Assembly: GCF_009498035.1 (NCBI RefSeq)
Contig: NZ_CP034550.1
Span: 1,116,001-1,180,000 of the forward strand
Source: Saccharothrix syringae
Lineage (GTDB): Bacteria; Actinomycetota; Actinomycetes; Mycobacteriales; Pseudonocardiaceae
Direction: 5' to 3'
DNA: 64,000 nucleotides
In this document: piece by piece, positions 10,199 to 18,716 of the stretch
How positions within the stretch are numbered: the stretch's first letter is position 1
How the letters are laid out: each line of letters opens with the position of its first letter
The notes under the pieces: model-generated
Told to the model about the DNA's origin: nothing
Seen by the model: only the letters and a program-made list of their open reading frames with translations
Databases searched by the model: none
Program-made: the position numbers and the translations under genes

Positions 10199-10533
10199 CC
10201 GTCATTCATGCCACTACGTTGGAGCAAATCTAGAACAGGCGGAGGGGTTGAACGGCTTGCGACGGCTCCGAACGGCGGTGAACGGAACCGGCTGACGTGC
10301 AGGTTCTCTGTTTGCGCTGGTCAGGGCGACGGTCGGACCGCGCTGGCGCAGTGAGGCTCAGCTTGTGTTGGCTGCACTTCGCCGCAGTTGGCATGCTTTG
10401 GCGGGTGTTGGGCGTAGTTCGTTGACGTGGTGGGGTTCGTGCGTCTCGGGTGTGACTGCGACGCGCGGAGTGTCTGGCTGGACCAGGGTCTGGTGGGTGT
10501 TCTGAACCGCGCACCCTGATTCGCGGGCGGTAC
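10199..10533. repeat. Degenerate repeat, copy A
   Basis: About 335 bp directly after the stop codon of the NB-ARC gene (minus strand). It aligns almost throughout with 14490-14822, and in two blocks with 18520-18716. Shared landmarks are GTCATTCA near the left end, GGAGCAAATCT, TTGAACGGC, GTTCGTTGACGTG, GTGTTCTGAACC, and TCAGGTCGTGG spanning the stop codon. Base composition is less GC-rich than the flanking genes. I see no gene in it. The short stretch 10111-10198 also holds nothing I recognise. Confidence 0.8.
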
Positions 10534-12933
10534 TCAGGTCGTGGGCGTGTCGTCGCTGGGAGGCTGGTGCAAGGCTTTGACCTCGGCGTGTAGGCGGCGC
10601 GCCACCGGATCGTCGTAGGCCGTGAGCAGGGTGGCTGCCTCGTTCAGGTGGGTCGCTGCGGCTTGCGATTCGCCGGTGGCGAGCAGGGTGGCCGCGAGGT
10701 TGTGCAGTGCGACGGCCAGTGGCCACCTCTCGTCGAACCGCCGGAACGTGTCCACCGCGTACCGGTGGAATTCGGTGGCGTCCTCATGTCGGCCCAGGGC
10801 CTGGTATGCCTCGCCGGTCGCGTCGAGAGCGGCGGCTTCCCGGACGCGGTCGTCCAGTTGCCGTTGGAGTGACGCGGCGCGTTGGTAGGGCGCCAGGGCC
10901 TCGGCGGGAGTGCCGAGTGCGACCAGTACCCGGCCCGCCTCCAGTGACCAGAACGCTTCCCAGGCAGGGTTGCGGTGGTCGCGGGCGATGGTCAGCGCGT
11001 CCTTGATGAACTCGCGGGCTTGTGCGGCGTCGCCGAGGAGTCGGTGGGCGTGGCTTAGGCCGCGCAGTGCGTCGCCCTCGCCGCCGGCGATGGACAGGCG
11101 GCGGTAGCGGTCCAGTGCTGCGGTCAACAGCGGGATTGCTTCGGCTGGTCGGTCCAGGTCGATGAGGGCGTTGGCGGTGTTGTTGGCGGAGACGGCGAGC
11201 CGGTAGTCGTCGTCCAGTTCGGCCGCGATTTCACTGGCGCGTTGGAAGAGGTCGAGTGCCGCTTGCGGTTGGTGGTCGCGCAGGAGCGCCAGGCCGAGCG
11301 CGTTGGTCGAGACCGCCTCGCCCCGGCGGTCGCCGATTTCCCGTCTGATCGCGAGTGCCCGCTCTTGGAGTTCGACGCCTCGACGGCGGTCGCCGTGCTG
11401 GACGTGGGCTTTGCCCAGGCTCTCCAGCGCGGTGGCCTCGCGTCCCGGATCGCTGAGCCGGCGGGCTGCGGACAGGGCCGCCGTCGCGGTGGTAATCCAG
11501 TCGTCGAAGTGGTTGTAGCGTGCGTGGATCTTGCGCAGGACGTCAGCCAGGAGCGACACCAGGTTGTCGGCCTGCCGTTGTTCCAGGGATCGGATGAGGA
11601 AGGTCAGGTTCCGGCGTTCGCGCTCGTACCAGAGGACGGCCTGCTCGTGGTTGGGGAACACCGGGGCCGACAACGGGGCGGGCAGGGCGGGCAGCTCGCG
11701 CTCGGCGGTCTCGGGGGCGAGTACATGGACCGCGTTGGCGGCGGTGTGGAGGTACCAGAGGGCCAGGCGGTCGAGCGCTTCGGTGGTCGAGTCGGGTGGT
11801 TCCTCGGTTCTTGCCTGGTCGTGCGCGTAGAGCCGAAGCAGGTCGTGGAACTCGTACCGGTCGGGTGCGGTGGGTTCGAGCAGGTGTGCTCCGGCGAGGT
11901 CGTCGAGCAGGCGGCGGGCGGTCGCTGTGGTGTCGCGGAGCAGCGCCGCGGCCGCGTGCGGGCCGAAGTCCTCGCCGGGGTAGAGGCCGAGCAGTCGGAA
12001 CAGGCGGCTCGCCTGCTCGGACAGCGCCCGGTACGACCAGGCGAATACTGTCCGCACGGCGTCGGAGTCGTCGTCCGATGCGAGTGCGTCCCACAGGCTC
12101 GACTCGTCGCGCAGTTCGTCGACCAGGTCGCGCAGGGGTGTCCGGGGTCTGCCGGCGGCTCGTTCTGCCGCGATCCGCAGGGCCAGCGGCAGGCGGGCGC
12201 ACAGCCTGGCCAGTTCTGCCAGGTCTTCGTCGTCGTCGTGGGGGCGGTGCTCGGCGAGCAGTTCGCGCAGCAGGGAGGTGGCCTCGTCGAGGGGGAGGAC
12301 GTCCAGGCGTACCCGGTGCGCGCCGTCCCTGGAGACCAGGCCGGCGAGTGTGCTGCGGCTGGTGACCAGTACCAGGCAGCCGGCCGTGCCGGGCAGCAGC
12401 GGGCGGATCTGGCCCGGGGTTGCGGCGTTGTCCAGCAGGATCAGGAAGCGTTTGCCCGCCAGGAAGGACCGGAATAGCGCCGAACGCGCGTCCAGGTCGG
12501 TGGGTATCTGGTTGCCGGGCACGCTCAGGGCGCGCAGGAAACGGTCCAGCGCCTCCGCCGGGCCGACCGGCGGCCCGGCGTCGTAGCCGCGCAGGTTGAC
12601 GTAAAACTGGCCGTCGGGGAAGTCGCCCGCCACTTGATGCGACCAGCGGATCGCCAGGGACGTCTTGCCCACGCCCGCGGTGCCGGCCACGACGCACACG
12701 ACGACGTGCTTCGCGGCCTCGGCCGACAGTTGCGTGAGCAGGTCGAGGGCTTCGGAGCGGTTGACGAAGCCCCGGACGTCGGCGGGCAGTTGGCGCGGCA
12801 CCGGTGTGGGAGTCCGCCCGGTGCGGTGGAAGTGGACGCCTCCGCCGATGTCGCGGGCCTGCACCACGTCGTCTGCGGAGCCGTGCAGCTCGTTGTGGGA
12901 GTCGTCGTCACCGTATGGGGTGCGCTTGTTCAC
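10534..12933 (-). CDS. NB-ARC/TPR STAND-type protein
   Basis: About 799 aa from GTG 12933, 7 nt after the DUF6879 stop; the frame is open further upstream (to 13002) but would overlap that gene. A short N-terminal stretch (HFHRTG, then a Pro-rich run) leads into an NB-ARC ATPase: Walker A GTAGVGKTSLA near residue 85, Walker B RFLILLDNA, a VLVTSR sensor and LPLALRIAAERAA (GLPL-type). A winged-helix-like segment follows, then TPR-like repeats from about residue 450 to the end. No SARP, HTH or TIR domain is fused, so the output partner must be separate. Its C-terminal 33 residues are duplicated in the remnant at 14823-14921. Likely a signal-transducing STAND ATPase; the ligand is unknown. Confidence 0.82.
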   Translation of the reverse strand: MNKRTPYGDDDSHNELHGSADDVVQARDIGGGVHFHRTGRTPTPVPRQLPADVRGFVNRSEALDLLTQLSAEAAKHVVVCVVAGTAGVGKTSLAIRWSHQVAGDFPDGQFYVNLRGYDAGPPVGPAEALDRFLRALSVPGNQIPTDLDARSALFRSFLAGKRFLILLDNAATPGQIRPLLPGTAGCLVLVTSRSTLAGLVSRDGAHRVRLDVLPLDEATSLLRELLAEHRPHDDDEDLAELARLCARLPLALRIAAERAAGRPRTPLRDLVDELRDESSLWDALASDDDSDAVRTVFAWSYRALSEQASRLFRLLGLYPGEDFGPHAAAALLRDTTATARRLLDDLAGAHLLEPTAPDRYEFHDLLRLYAHDQARTEEPPDSTTEALDRLALWYLHTAANAVHVLAPETAERELPALPAPLSAPVFPNHEQAVLWYERERRNLTFLIRSLEQRQADNLVSLLADVLRKIHARYNHFDDWITTATAALSAARRLSDPGREATALESLGKAHVQHGDRRRGVELQERALAIRREIGDRRGEAVSTNALGLALLRDHQPQAALDLFQRASEIAAELDDDYRLAVSANNTANALIDLDRPAEAIPLLTAALDRYRRLSIAGGEGDALRGLSHAHRLLGDAAQAREFIKDALTIARDHRNPAWEAFWSLEAGRVLVALGTPAEALAPYQRAASLQRQLDDRVREAAALDATGEAYQALGRHEDATEFHRYAVDTFRRFDERWPLAVALHNLAATLLATGESQAAATHLNEAATLLTAYDDPVARRLHAEVKALHQPPSDDTPTT

Positions 12934-12940
12934 GGTGCGG

Positions 12941-13552
12941 TCAGCCGGTCGACGGCAGTTGCCGGGCCACCTCTCGGTGGAAGAAGGCGCCGAGTTCCTC
13001 ACCCCGGTCGTACAGGTCGGCGACGAGTGCCTTCCAGTGCTCGACCTCGTCGGTGATGACGCACTTCACCGCTCCGGCCAGTGCGCCCTGCTCGTCGTAG
13101 AGGACCTGGTAGGCGATCGGCCGCGCCAGCAGGAAGAGCTCGGGCAGCGTTGTCCTGCCGCGTTCGAACGGCTCGACCTGCTCGGGGCCGACCACCCGGA
13201 TCTTCCCGCCCACCTGGTGGCGGACGTGGAGGGAGCTCAGCTCCCAGAGCAGGTAAGGGCTGATCGGCTGCTCCACCACCCGCACCCGCCGAACCTCCAT
13301 GCCGTTGTCGGCGATCCTGCGCTCGTAGTCCGCGAGCTTCGCCCGGCGCTTCTCCAACAGGTCGAGGGAGGTGGTCCAGTCGTTGCGGCGGGATGCCTCC
13401 CAGCTCGCGTTGTTGGACTCGATGAACTCCTGACGGCGTTCCAGCTTCCAGCTCACGCCGCTGTTGTCGTGCCAGAACTCGCGGTTGAAATCGGCGAGGT
13501 ACTCGTCCGGTGCCAGTTCGGTCCCGGGGAACACGGTGGTCAGCTCACTCAT
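12941..13552 (-). CDS. DUF6879 family protein
   Basis: A 203-aa protein rich in aromatic and charged residues (REFWHDNSG, WKLERRQEF, YLLWELSSLHVR). The pattern fits the DUF6879 family that often accompanies XRE/DUF397 regulators in actinomycetes, but that match is from memory. Its ATG overlaps the preceding small gene by 8 nt, and the NB-ARC gene follows 7 nt after its stop, so the three form one operon. In family context these proteins are thought to be regulatory accessories; no enzymatic motif is visible. Confidence 0.72.
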   Translation of the reverse strand: MSELTTVFPGTELAPDEYLADFNREFWHDNSGVSWKLERRQEFIESNNASWEASRRNDWTTSLDLLEKRRAKLADYERRIADNGMEVRRVRVVEQPISPYLLWELSSLHVRHQVGGKIRVVGPEQVEPFERGRTTLPELFLLARPIAYQVLYDEQGALAGAVKCVITDEVEHWKALVADLYDRGEELGAFFHREVARQLPSTG

Positions 13553-13814
13553 CGGGGATGTCCGCCTTCGCGGCGCGGAGCATGACGCCCGGGATCACGA
13601 CGAGCCGCTCGTCGGCGCCGATGTGCACGCCTTCGGGTAGTCGTGCGGCGTAGTCGTCGGTGAGGTCGCGACCGATGACCGCCACGTCGCCGTTGGTCAA
13701 CTCCCAGACGTCCGGGCAGGTGGGATCCTCATCGGTGACGCCCAGTTGCAGCGGGGATTTGCCCAGTCGTTTCTTGAACTGGGCCACTGGATCGGCTTCC
13801 CAGGCACGACTCAT
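13545..13814 (-). CDS. Small hypothetical protein, first gene of the NB-ARC operon
   Basis: An 89-aa protein. The ATG at 13814 is chosen because AAGGGG lies about 6 nt upstream; the in-frame upstream extension has no comparable ribosome site. The sequence is acidic with a basic N-terminal patch (FKKRLGK) and a DVWELTNGDVAVIGRDLT segment that resembles the small proteins encoded beside DUF6879 and DUF397 genes. No signal peptide or membrane segment. Function unknown; it may be a partner or modulator of the downstream STAND protein. Confidence 0.65.
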   Translation of the reverse strand: MSRAWEADPVAQFKKRLGKSPLQLGVTDEDPTCPDVWELTNGDVAVIGRDLTDDYAARLPEGVHIGADERLVVIPGVMLRAAKADIPDE

Positions 13815-14418
13815 GACATCCCCTTGCATTCTGGCGTAACCCCGGAGAAACTGTGTGATGCCATTGGGGGTGGACAACCCCGACGGTCTCGCCATAGAGC
13901 GTAGTGATCACCATTCGCACTCAGTCCGCAAAAATGCGGTTACCTCTACGCTTGGTCGGTATTCCACTACCGTGTGACAGTTCGCCATGTTCCCTCGAAT
14001 GGGGACTTCGATCGAATATTCATGTACCGGGTGGAGTCTGTGCAAATTTGTTGGTCCGCTCAGGTGACACTCGGTTGGGGCAAGTGGTCGAGTGGCAGTA
14101 GTGGTGCCCATCGTCCAGGGGGGAGTCGTGGACGCCAGCGTCGGCACCCCGGGCGGACTGTCCGGCCCTCATGTCTGTTGCGCGGCTCCGCCGTTCCAGC
14201 GCTCCTGCGCTTGGTGTCGTCCTGCGGCGAGGGGAGGGCGGTGCAGTCGTCGTGTCCGTAGCACTGCGCGATGACGGACGGTGGTGCGGTGTTGATGCCG
14301 ACCAGGCCGCCGTCGTACTGCCGTGGCGGGTCCGGTCGGGTCGATCCGGAGGTTCCGCCGCGCGAGTGCCGGGTCGGCACGATCGGGGCGCACGATTGGC
14401 CGGGCGGTCGGCGTCTGC
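13815..14418. other. Gene-free stretch upstream of the NB-ARC operon
   Basis: About 600 bp with no convincing gene on either strand. It should hold the minus-strand operon promoter; GTGATCAC (near 13903) is a short perfect palindrome and CCGCA-AAAA-TGCGG (near 13927) a 5-bp hairpin. The remaining open frames are Arg/Pro-rich and look like non-coding GC-rich shadows. The stretch may be decayed sequence from the adjoining deletions. Confidence 0.5.
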
Positions 14419-14450
14419 GCTGCGGTATGGACCAAGGTCCACACCGCAGC
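14419..14450. terminator. Strong stem-loop near repeat copy B
   Basis: Arms GCTGCGGT/ACCGCAGC (8 bp) and inner GGACC/GGTCC (5 bp) with a 2-nt apex form an imperfect hairpin. No gene clearly ends beside it, so it may be a terminator left from a lost gene or a recombination-associated hairpin. It sits just before a TTCGAGT-containing tract (14457-14486) that looks like a partial tRNA T-arm and acceptor 3' side, though the T-stem pairs poorly. Confidence 0.5.
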
Positions 14451-14489
14451 TAGGGAACGCATGTTCGGGTTCGAGTCCGGCCTCTGCCG

Positions 14490-14822
14490 TCATTCACGCT
14501 GCGGTGGGTGGAGCAAATCTGGAGCAGGCGATGGGGTTGAACGGCGTGCGACGGCTTCGAACGGCGGTGAATGGAACCGGCTGACGTGCGGGTTCTCTGT
14601 TTGCGCTGGTCAGGGAAACGGCCGGACCGTGCTGGCAGAGTGAGGTTCAGCTTCCTGTTGGCTGCACTTCGCCGCAGATGGCACGCATTGGTGGGTGTTG
14701 GGCGCAGTTCGTTGACGTGGTGAGGTCCGTGCGTCCCGGGTGTGGCTGCAGCACGCGGATTGTCTGACTGACCAGACCCGGTAGGTGTTCTGAACCGCGC
14801 AACCCGATCTGCGGGGTGATGT
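14490..14822. repeat. Degenerate repeat, copy B
   Basis: Near-full-length counterpart of 10199-10533 in the same orientation. Similarity runs on past the stop codon into the gene remnant at 14823-14921, so the duplicated unit includes the 3' end of an NB-ARC gene. Many scattered substitutions and small indels indicate an old duplication or an independently acquired relative. Confidence 0.8.
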
Positions 14823-14921
14823 TCAGGTAGTGGGCGTGTTGTCGGCGGGAGGCCGGCGCAGGGCTTCGACCTCAGTGCGTAGGTGGCGCGCGGCCGGATC
14901 GTCATAGATCGCGAGCAGGGC
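14823..14921 (-). pseudogene. Severed 3' end of a second NB-ARC/TPR gene
   Basis: The minus strand reads ALLAIYDDPAARHLRTEVEA and then LRRPPADNTPTT plus a stop, clearly homologous to the last 33 residues of the intact NB-ARC protein (YDDPVARRLHAEVKALHQ, then PPSDDTPTT). Similarity ends abruptly near 14921, where unrelated sequence begins, so the rest of the gene has been deleted. This is a remnant, not a functional gene. Confidence 0.78.
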
Positions 14922-14947
14922 CTCCACCCGACTCGGGGCGATCCACC

Positions 14948-15134
14948 CTGCGCCCCGCCCAGTGCGAGGTCCTAATCTGCCGGGTGGTGGTCGGGCTGTC
15001 CGCCGAGGAGACCGCCGACCTGCTCTCGACGATGTCCGGCGCGGTCCGGGGCGCCCGGCACCGCGCTCACCAAGCTCCGTGCCCTGCTCGCCGACCGGCG
15101 CGACGCCGCCCGACCGGCCGAGCCCACCCGACCA
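14948..15134 (+). pseudogene. Frameshifted fragment of an ECF-type sigma factor (region 4)
   Basis: The plus strand reads LRPAQCEVLICRVVVGLSAE followed by ETADLL and GAVRGARHRA, the usual sigma region 4 helix-turn-helix of ECF factors. The continuation LTKLRALLADRR is in another frame, so at least one frameshift lies near 15055-15070. Sigma region 2 is absent. The fragment starts within about 30 bp of the NB-ARC remnant, marking an old recombination junction. Confidence 0.7.
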
Positions 15135-15183
15135 CGCCGCCCTTCGCCGCCTGCGCCGCCGGAGCGGTTGCTAAGTTCACCGC

Positions 15184-18100
15184 GTGCGCGTGACCCACCT
15201 CCAGGTGGACCTGGCCGATGTCGAGCACGTCGTCGGCCGGACCACCTACGACCGGGGAACCGACTATGCGCTGCGGGGCGCCGTCCTGGGCGTGGCGTGG
15301 GACGACGCGGACACCGCGCTGCACGGCACGGTGCGCGGTCGGGGCGACGTCTACGAGGTGTCCGCATATTTCGACGAAGTCGACGACGGCGTCGTCGACT
15401 TCGCCCACGGTGAGTGCACCTGCCCCGTGGGGTTGAACTGCAAGCACGTGGTGGCGGTGGTCATCGCCGCCACCCGGCGGCCACGCGGCGGCAGGAAGCC
15501 GAAGACGACCTGGGACGAGGCGTTCCGGGACCTGCTCGGGACGGGCCGGCACGCCGGCGGGGACGCGCCGCTGGCCGTCGAGCTGACGCTCGCGCCGGAC
15601 AAGCCGCACGACCGGATCGGCCCCGCCGTGCACGCGCGGATCGTGCGGCAGGGCAAGACCGGGTGGGTCGCGAGCGGACTGGGCTGGAACCAGCTCGACG
15701 CCTACCAGGTCAAGGACTACCGCGCCGCCCACGTGCGGCTGCTGCGGGAGCTGTACGGGCTGTACCTGGCCGGCACCCGCCCCGGCTACCACTCCTACTA
15801 CGACACCAGGACCATCCAGCTGACCTCGTTCGACTCCGCCAAGCTCTGGCCGTTGCTCGACGAGGCGCGGGAAGCCGGCCTGCGGCTGGTCCACGGGCGC
15901 AGGTCGTGGGGCGACGTGGAAGCCTCCGCGGTGGCGCGGATCGCCCTCGACGTCACCAGGGCCGGCAAATCCGACCGGGTCCGCCCGGTGATCGAGGTGG
16001 ACGGTGCCACGTCCGGGATCGAACCGATCGGCTTCATCGGCTCCGACGGCCACGGCCTGGTCTACGCGGACCCGACGTGCGCACCGGTCGGAGCCGACGG
16101 CCGCCACCGGCACTTCCGGCTCGCGCGGTTCGCCACACCGGTCCCACCGGGGCTGCGGGAACTGGTGATCGACGACAAGCACCTCACCGTCCCCGAGGCC
16201 GGCCGCGACCGGTTCCGCGCCGAGATCTACCCGCGCCTGCGGCGCCTGGCCCCCGTGACCTCCTCCGACGGCACCTTCACACCCCCGGACATCTCCGGCC
16301 CCACCCTCGTCGTGCGCACCGAGTTCGGCGCGGGGCACGACGTGGGCGTCCACTGGGAGTGGGCCTACGAGATCGGGGACTCCCGGCTGCGCGTGCCGCT
16401 GGACGCGGCCGGGGCGGACGACGGCTACCGCGACCTCGACGCGGAACGCGCCGTGCTGGCCTCGGTCGAGCACGTCGTCCCGCACCCCGACCGGCTCGCC
16501 CTGAGCGGCCTGGACACCGTGCGGTTCGTCACCGGGACGCTGCCGCTGCTCGCCGGGCACCCCGGCGTCGAGGTCGAGACCACCGGTGAGCCGGTCGACT
16601 ACCGCGAGGTGAGCGACGCGGTGTCGATCGGCGTGTCGACCGCGGAACTGGCCGGGGAGACCGACTGGTTCGACCTCGGTGTCACGATCGGCGTCGAGGG
16701 CGCACCGGTGCCGTTCGTCGAGGTGTTCTCGGCGCTGAGCCGGGGCGAGTCGCACGTGCTGCTCCCCGACGGCGCCTACTTCTCCCTCGACAAGCCCGAA
16801 CTCCGCGCGCTCACCGGGCTGATCGACGAAGCCCGGACCCTCCAGGACGCCCCTGGCGGCGAACTGCGGATCAGCCGCTTCCAAGCCGGCCTGTGGGAGG
16901 AACTGGCCGGCCTCGGCGTCGTCGAACGCCAAGCGGAGGCGTGGCGGCGTCAGGTCGAGGGCCTGCTGTCCGGCGAGGCCGTCCGCGCCCACCAGGTGCC
17001 CGCCACCCTCGACGCCCGACTGCGCCCCTACCAGGTCGACGGCTTCCGCTGGCTCGCCTTCCTCTGGGAAGCCGGGCTCGGCGGCATCCTCGCCGACGAC
17101 ATGGGGCTCGGCAAGACGGTGCAGTCGCTGGCGCTGATCTGCCACGCGAAGGCGACCAGGCCCGGCGGACCGCCGTTCCTCATCGTCGCGCCCACGAGCG
17201 TCGTGTCCAACTGGACCGCCGAAGCGGCGCGCTTCGCACCCGGCCTGGACGTCGTCGCCGTGCCCGACACCGCCCGGCGGCGCGGCGTGCCGCTGGACGA
17301 GCTCATCGCCGGAGCGGACGTGGTGGTCACCTCGTACGCGGTGTTCCGGATCGACTTCGACGCCTACTCGGCCGTGCCGTGGTCCGGACTCGTGCTGGAC
17401 GAGGCCCAGTTCGCCAAGAACCACCAGTCGAAGCTCCACCAGTGCGCACGGGTCCTCCCGGCGCCCTTCAAGCTGGCGATCACCGGCACTCCGATGGAGA
17501 ACAACCTCATGGAGCTGTGGTCGCTGCTGTCGATCACCGCGCCCGGGCTGTTCCCGAACCCGGCCCGGTTCCGGGAGTACTACGGCCTGCCCATCGAGAA
17601 GCGCGGGGACGCCGACCGGCTGGCGCGGCTGCGGCGGCGCATCAAGCCGCTGGTCAAGCGCCGCACCAAGGAACAGGTCGTCGCCGACCTGCCCGCCAAG
17701 CAGGAGCAGGTGCTCGAAGTGGAGCTGCACCCGCAGCACCGCAAGGTCTACCAGACCCACCTCCAGCGGGAGCGGCAGAAGGTGCTCGGCCTGGTCGACG
17801 ACGTGGACCGGAACAGGTTCACGATCCTGCGGTCGATCACCCTGCTGCGCAGGCTCAGCCTGCACGCCGGGCTGGTCGACGACCGGCACGACGAGCTGCC
17901 GTGCGGCAAGATCGACGCGCTGGTCGGACAGCTCCGCGACGTGGTCGACGGCGGGCACCGGGCCCTCGTCTTCAGCCAGTTCACCGGCTTCCTGGACAAG
18001 GTCCGCGCCCGGCTCGACGCCGCCGGGATCGAGTACTGCTACCTCGACGGCAGGACCCGCGGTCGCGCGGCCGTGCTCAAGCGGTTCAAGGAAGGTGCCG

Positions 18101-18411
18101 CGCCGGTCTTCCTGATCAGCCTGAAGGCGGGCGGGTTCGGGCTCAACCTCACCGAGGCGGACTACTGCTTCCTGCTCGACCCGTGGTGGAACCCGGCGAC
18201 CGAGGCGCAGGCCGTGGACCGGACCCACCGCATCGGCCAGACCCGCAACGTCATCGTGTACCGCCTCGTCGCGACCGACACCATCGAGGAGAAGGTGATG
18301 GCGCTGAAGGCGAAGAAGGCCGAGCTGTTCACCAGCGTCATGGACGACGGCGACGTCTTCGGCACCGCCCTCGACGCCGACGACATCCGCGAGCTGTTCG
18401 CACCGTCGTGA
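15184..18411 (+). CDS. SWIM zinc-finger SNF2-family helicase/ATPase
   Basis: A 1075-aa protein with GTG start. An N-terminal SWIM finger (CTCPVGLNCKH near residues 78-88) and a long spacer precede a full Swi2/Snf2 motor: ADDMGLGKT near residue 640, DEAQ near 739, ITGTPMENN, SQFTGF, and a C-terminal lobe with GFGLNLTEAD, DPWWNPATEAQA and DRTHRIGQT. This is the common actinobacterial HepA-like architecture; it is thought to remodel protein-DNA or RNA polymerase complexes. It lies alone between repeat copies B and C on the opposite strand from neighbouring accessory genes. A role in defence, as for DISARM DrmD, is possible but not implied by neighbours. Confidence 0.88.
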   Translation: MRVTHLQVDLADVEHVVGRTTYDRGTDYALRGAVLGVAWDDADTALHGTVRGRGDVYEVSAYFDEVDDGVVDFAHGECTCPVGLNCKHVVAVVIAATRRPRGGRKPKTTWDEAFRDLLGTGRHAGGDAPLAVELTLAPDKPHDRIGPAVHARIVRQGKTGWVASGLGWNQLDAYQVKDYRAAHVRLLRELYGLYLAGTRPGYHSYYDTRTIQLTSFDSAKLWPLLDEAREAGLRLVHGRRSWGDVEASAVARIALDVTRAGKSDRVRPVIEVDGATSGIEPIGFIGSDGHGLVYADPTCAPVGADGRHRHFRLARFATPVPPGLRELVIDDKHLTVPEAGRDRFRAEIYPRLRRLAPVTSSDGTFTPPDISGPTLVVRTEFGAGHDVGVHWEWAYEIGDSRLRVPLDAAGADDGYRDLDAERAVLASVEHVVPHPDRLALSGLDTVRFVTGTLPLLAGHPGVEVETTGEPVDYREVSDAVSIGVSTAELAGETDWFDLGVTIGVEGAPVPFVEVFSALSRGESHVLLPDGAYFSLDKPELRALTGLIDEARTLQDAPGGELRISRFQAGLWEELAGLGVVERQAEAWRRQVEGLLSGEAVRAHQVPATLDARLRPYQVDGFRWLAFLWEAGLGGILADDMGLGKTVQSLALICHAKATRPGGPPFLIVAPTSVVSNWTAEAARFAPGLDVVAVPDTARRRGVPLDELIAGADVVVTSYAVFRIDFDAYSAVPWSGLVLDEAQFAKNHQSKLHQCARVLPAPFKLAITGTPMENNLMELWSLLSITAPGLFPNPARFREYYGLPIEKRGDADRLARLRRRIKPLVKRRTKEQVVADLPAKQEQVLEVELHPQHRKVYQTHLQRERQKVLGLVDDVDRNRFTILRSITLLRRLSLHAGLVDDRHDELPCGKIDALVGQLRDVVDGGHRALVFSQFTGFLDKVRARLDAAGIEYCYLDGRTRGRAAVLKRFKEGAAPVFLISLKAGGFGLNLTEADYCFLLDPWWNPATEAQAVDRTHRIGQTRNVIVYRLVATDTIEEKVMALKAKKAELFTSVMDDGDVFGTALDADDIRELFAPS

Positions 18412-18519
18412 ACGGCTCCCCGTCCGCCGTCGGCCACGACGCGGTCGTCGAGTTTCGCGGTTGTCGCCAAGAGGGCTCGGCTGCCGGCTTGCGGTAGCGG
18501 CAGGTTCAGGCGGTTGAGC

Positions 18520-18716
18520 TTTGGCGTCATTGATGCCGCTGTGGGTGGAGCAGATCTGGGGCAGGCGGCGGAGTTGAACGACATGCGATGTATTGACGGG
18601 TTTGGGCCCAGTTCGTTGATGTGTTGCGATTCGTGCGTTTCGGGCTCGACTGCGGGGCGCGGGTTGTCTGGCTGCACTAGGCCCTGGCGGGTGTCCTGAA
18701 CCTGCGGGCCCTGTGG
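18520..18716. repeat. Degenerate repeat, copy C (internally deleted)
   Basis: About 200 bp ending at the stop codon of the minus-strand 580-aa gene. It has the left block (GTCATTGATGCC, GGAGCAGATCTGG, GAACGACATGCGA) and the right block (AGTTCGTTGATGTG, TGTCCTGAACC, TCAGGTCGTGG) of copies A and B but lacks about 120 bp between them. The adjoining gene is unrelated to NB-ARC, so the repeat is not simply part of one gene family. Confidence 0.72.

Noticed and set aside
12934..13002. Upstream start for the NB-ARC gene at 13002
   Set aside because: It would overlap DUF6879 by about 60 bp and encodes Arg/Pro-rich residues atypical of the family; GTG 12933 fits better.
14457..14490. Complete tRNA gene
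   Set aside because: No matching 5' acceptor strand, D-arm or anticodon arm upstream; T-stem pairing is imperfect.
14171..14584. Plus-strand frame of 137 codons across the hairpin and repeat B
   Set aside because: No ribosome site, Arg/Ser-rich, spans repeat and hairpin; no homology recognised.
15067..18228. Long minus-strand open frame of about 1050 codons opposite the SNF2 gene
   Set aside because: Composition is a GC-rich antisense shadow; the plus strand has complete helicase motifs.
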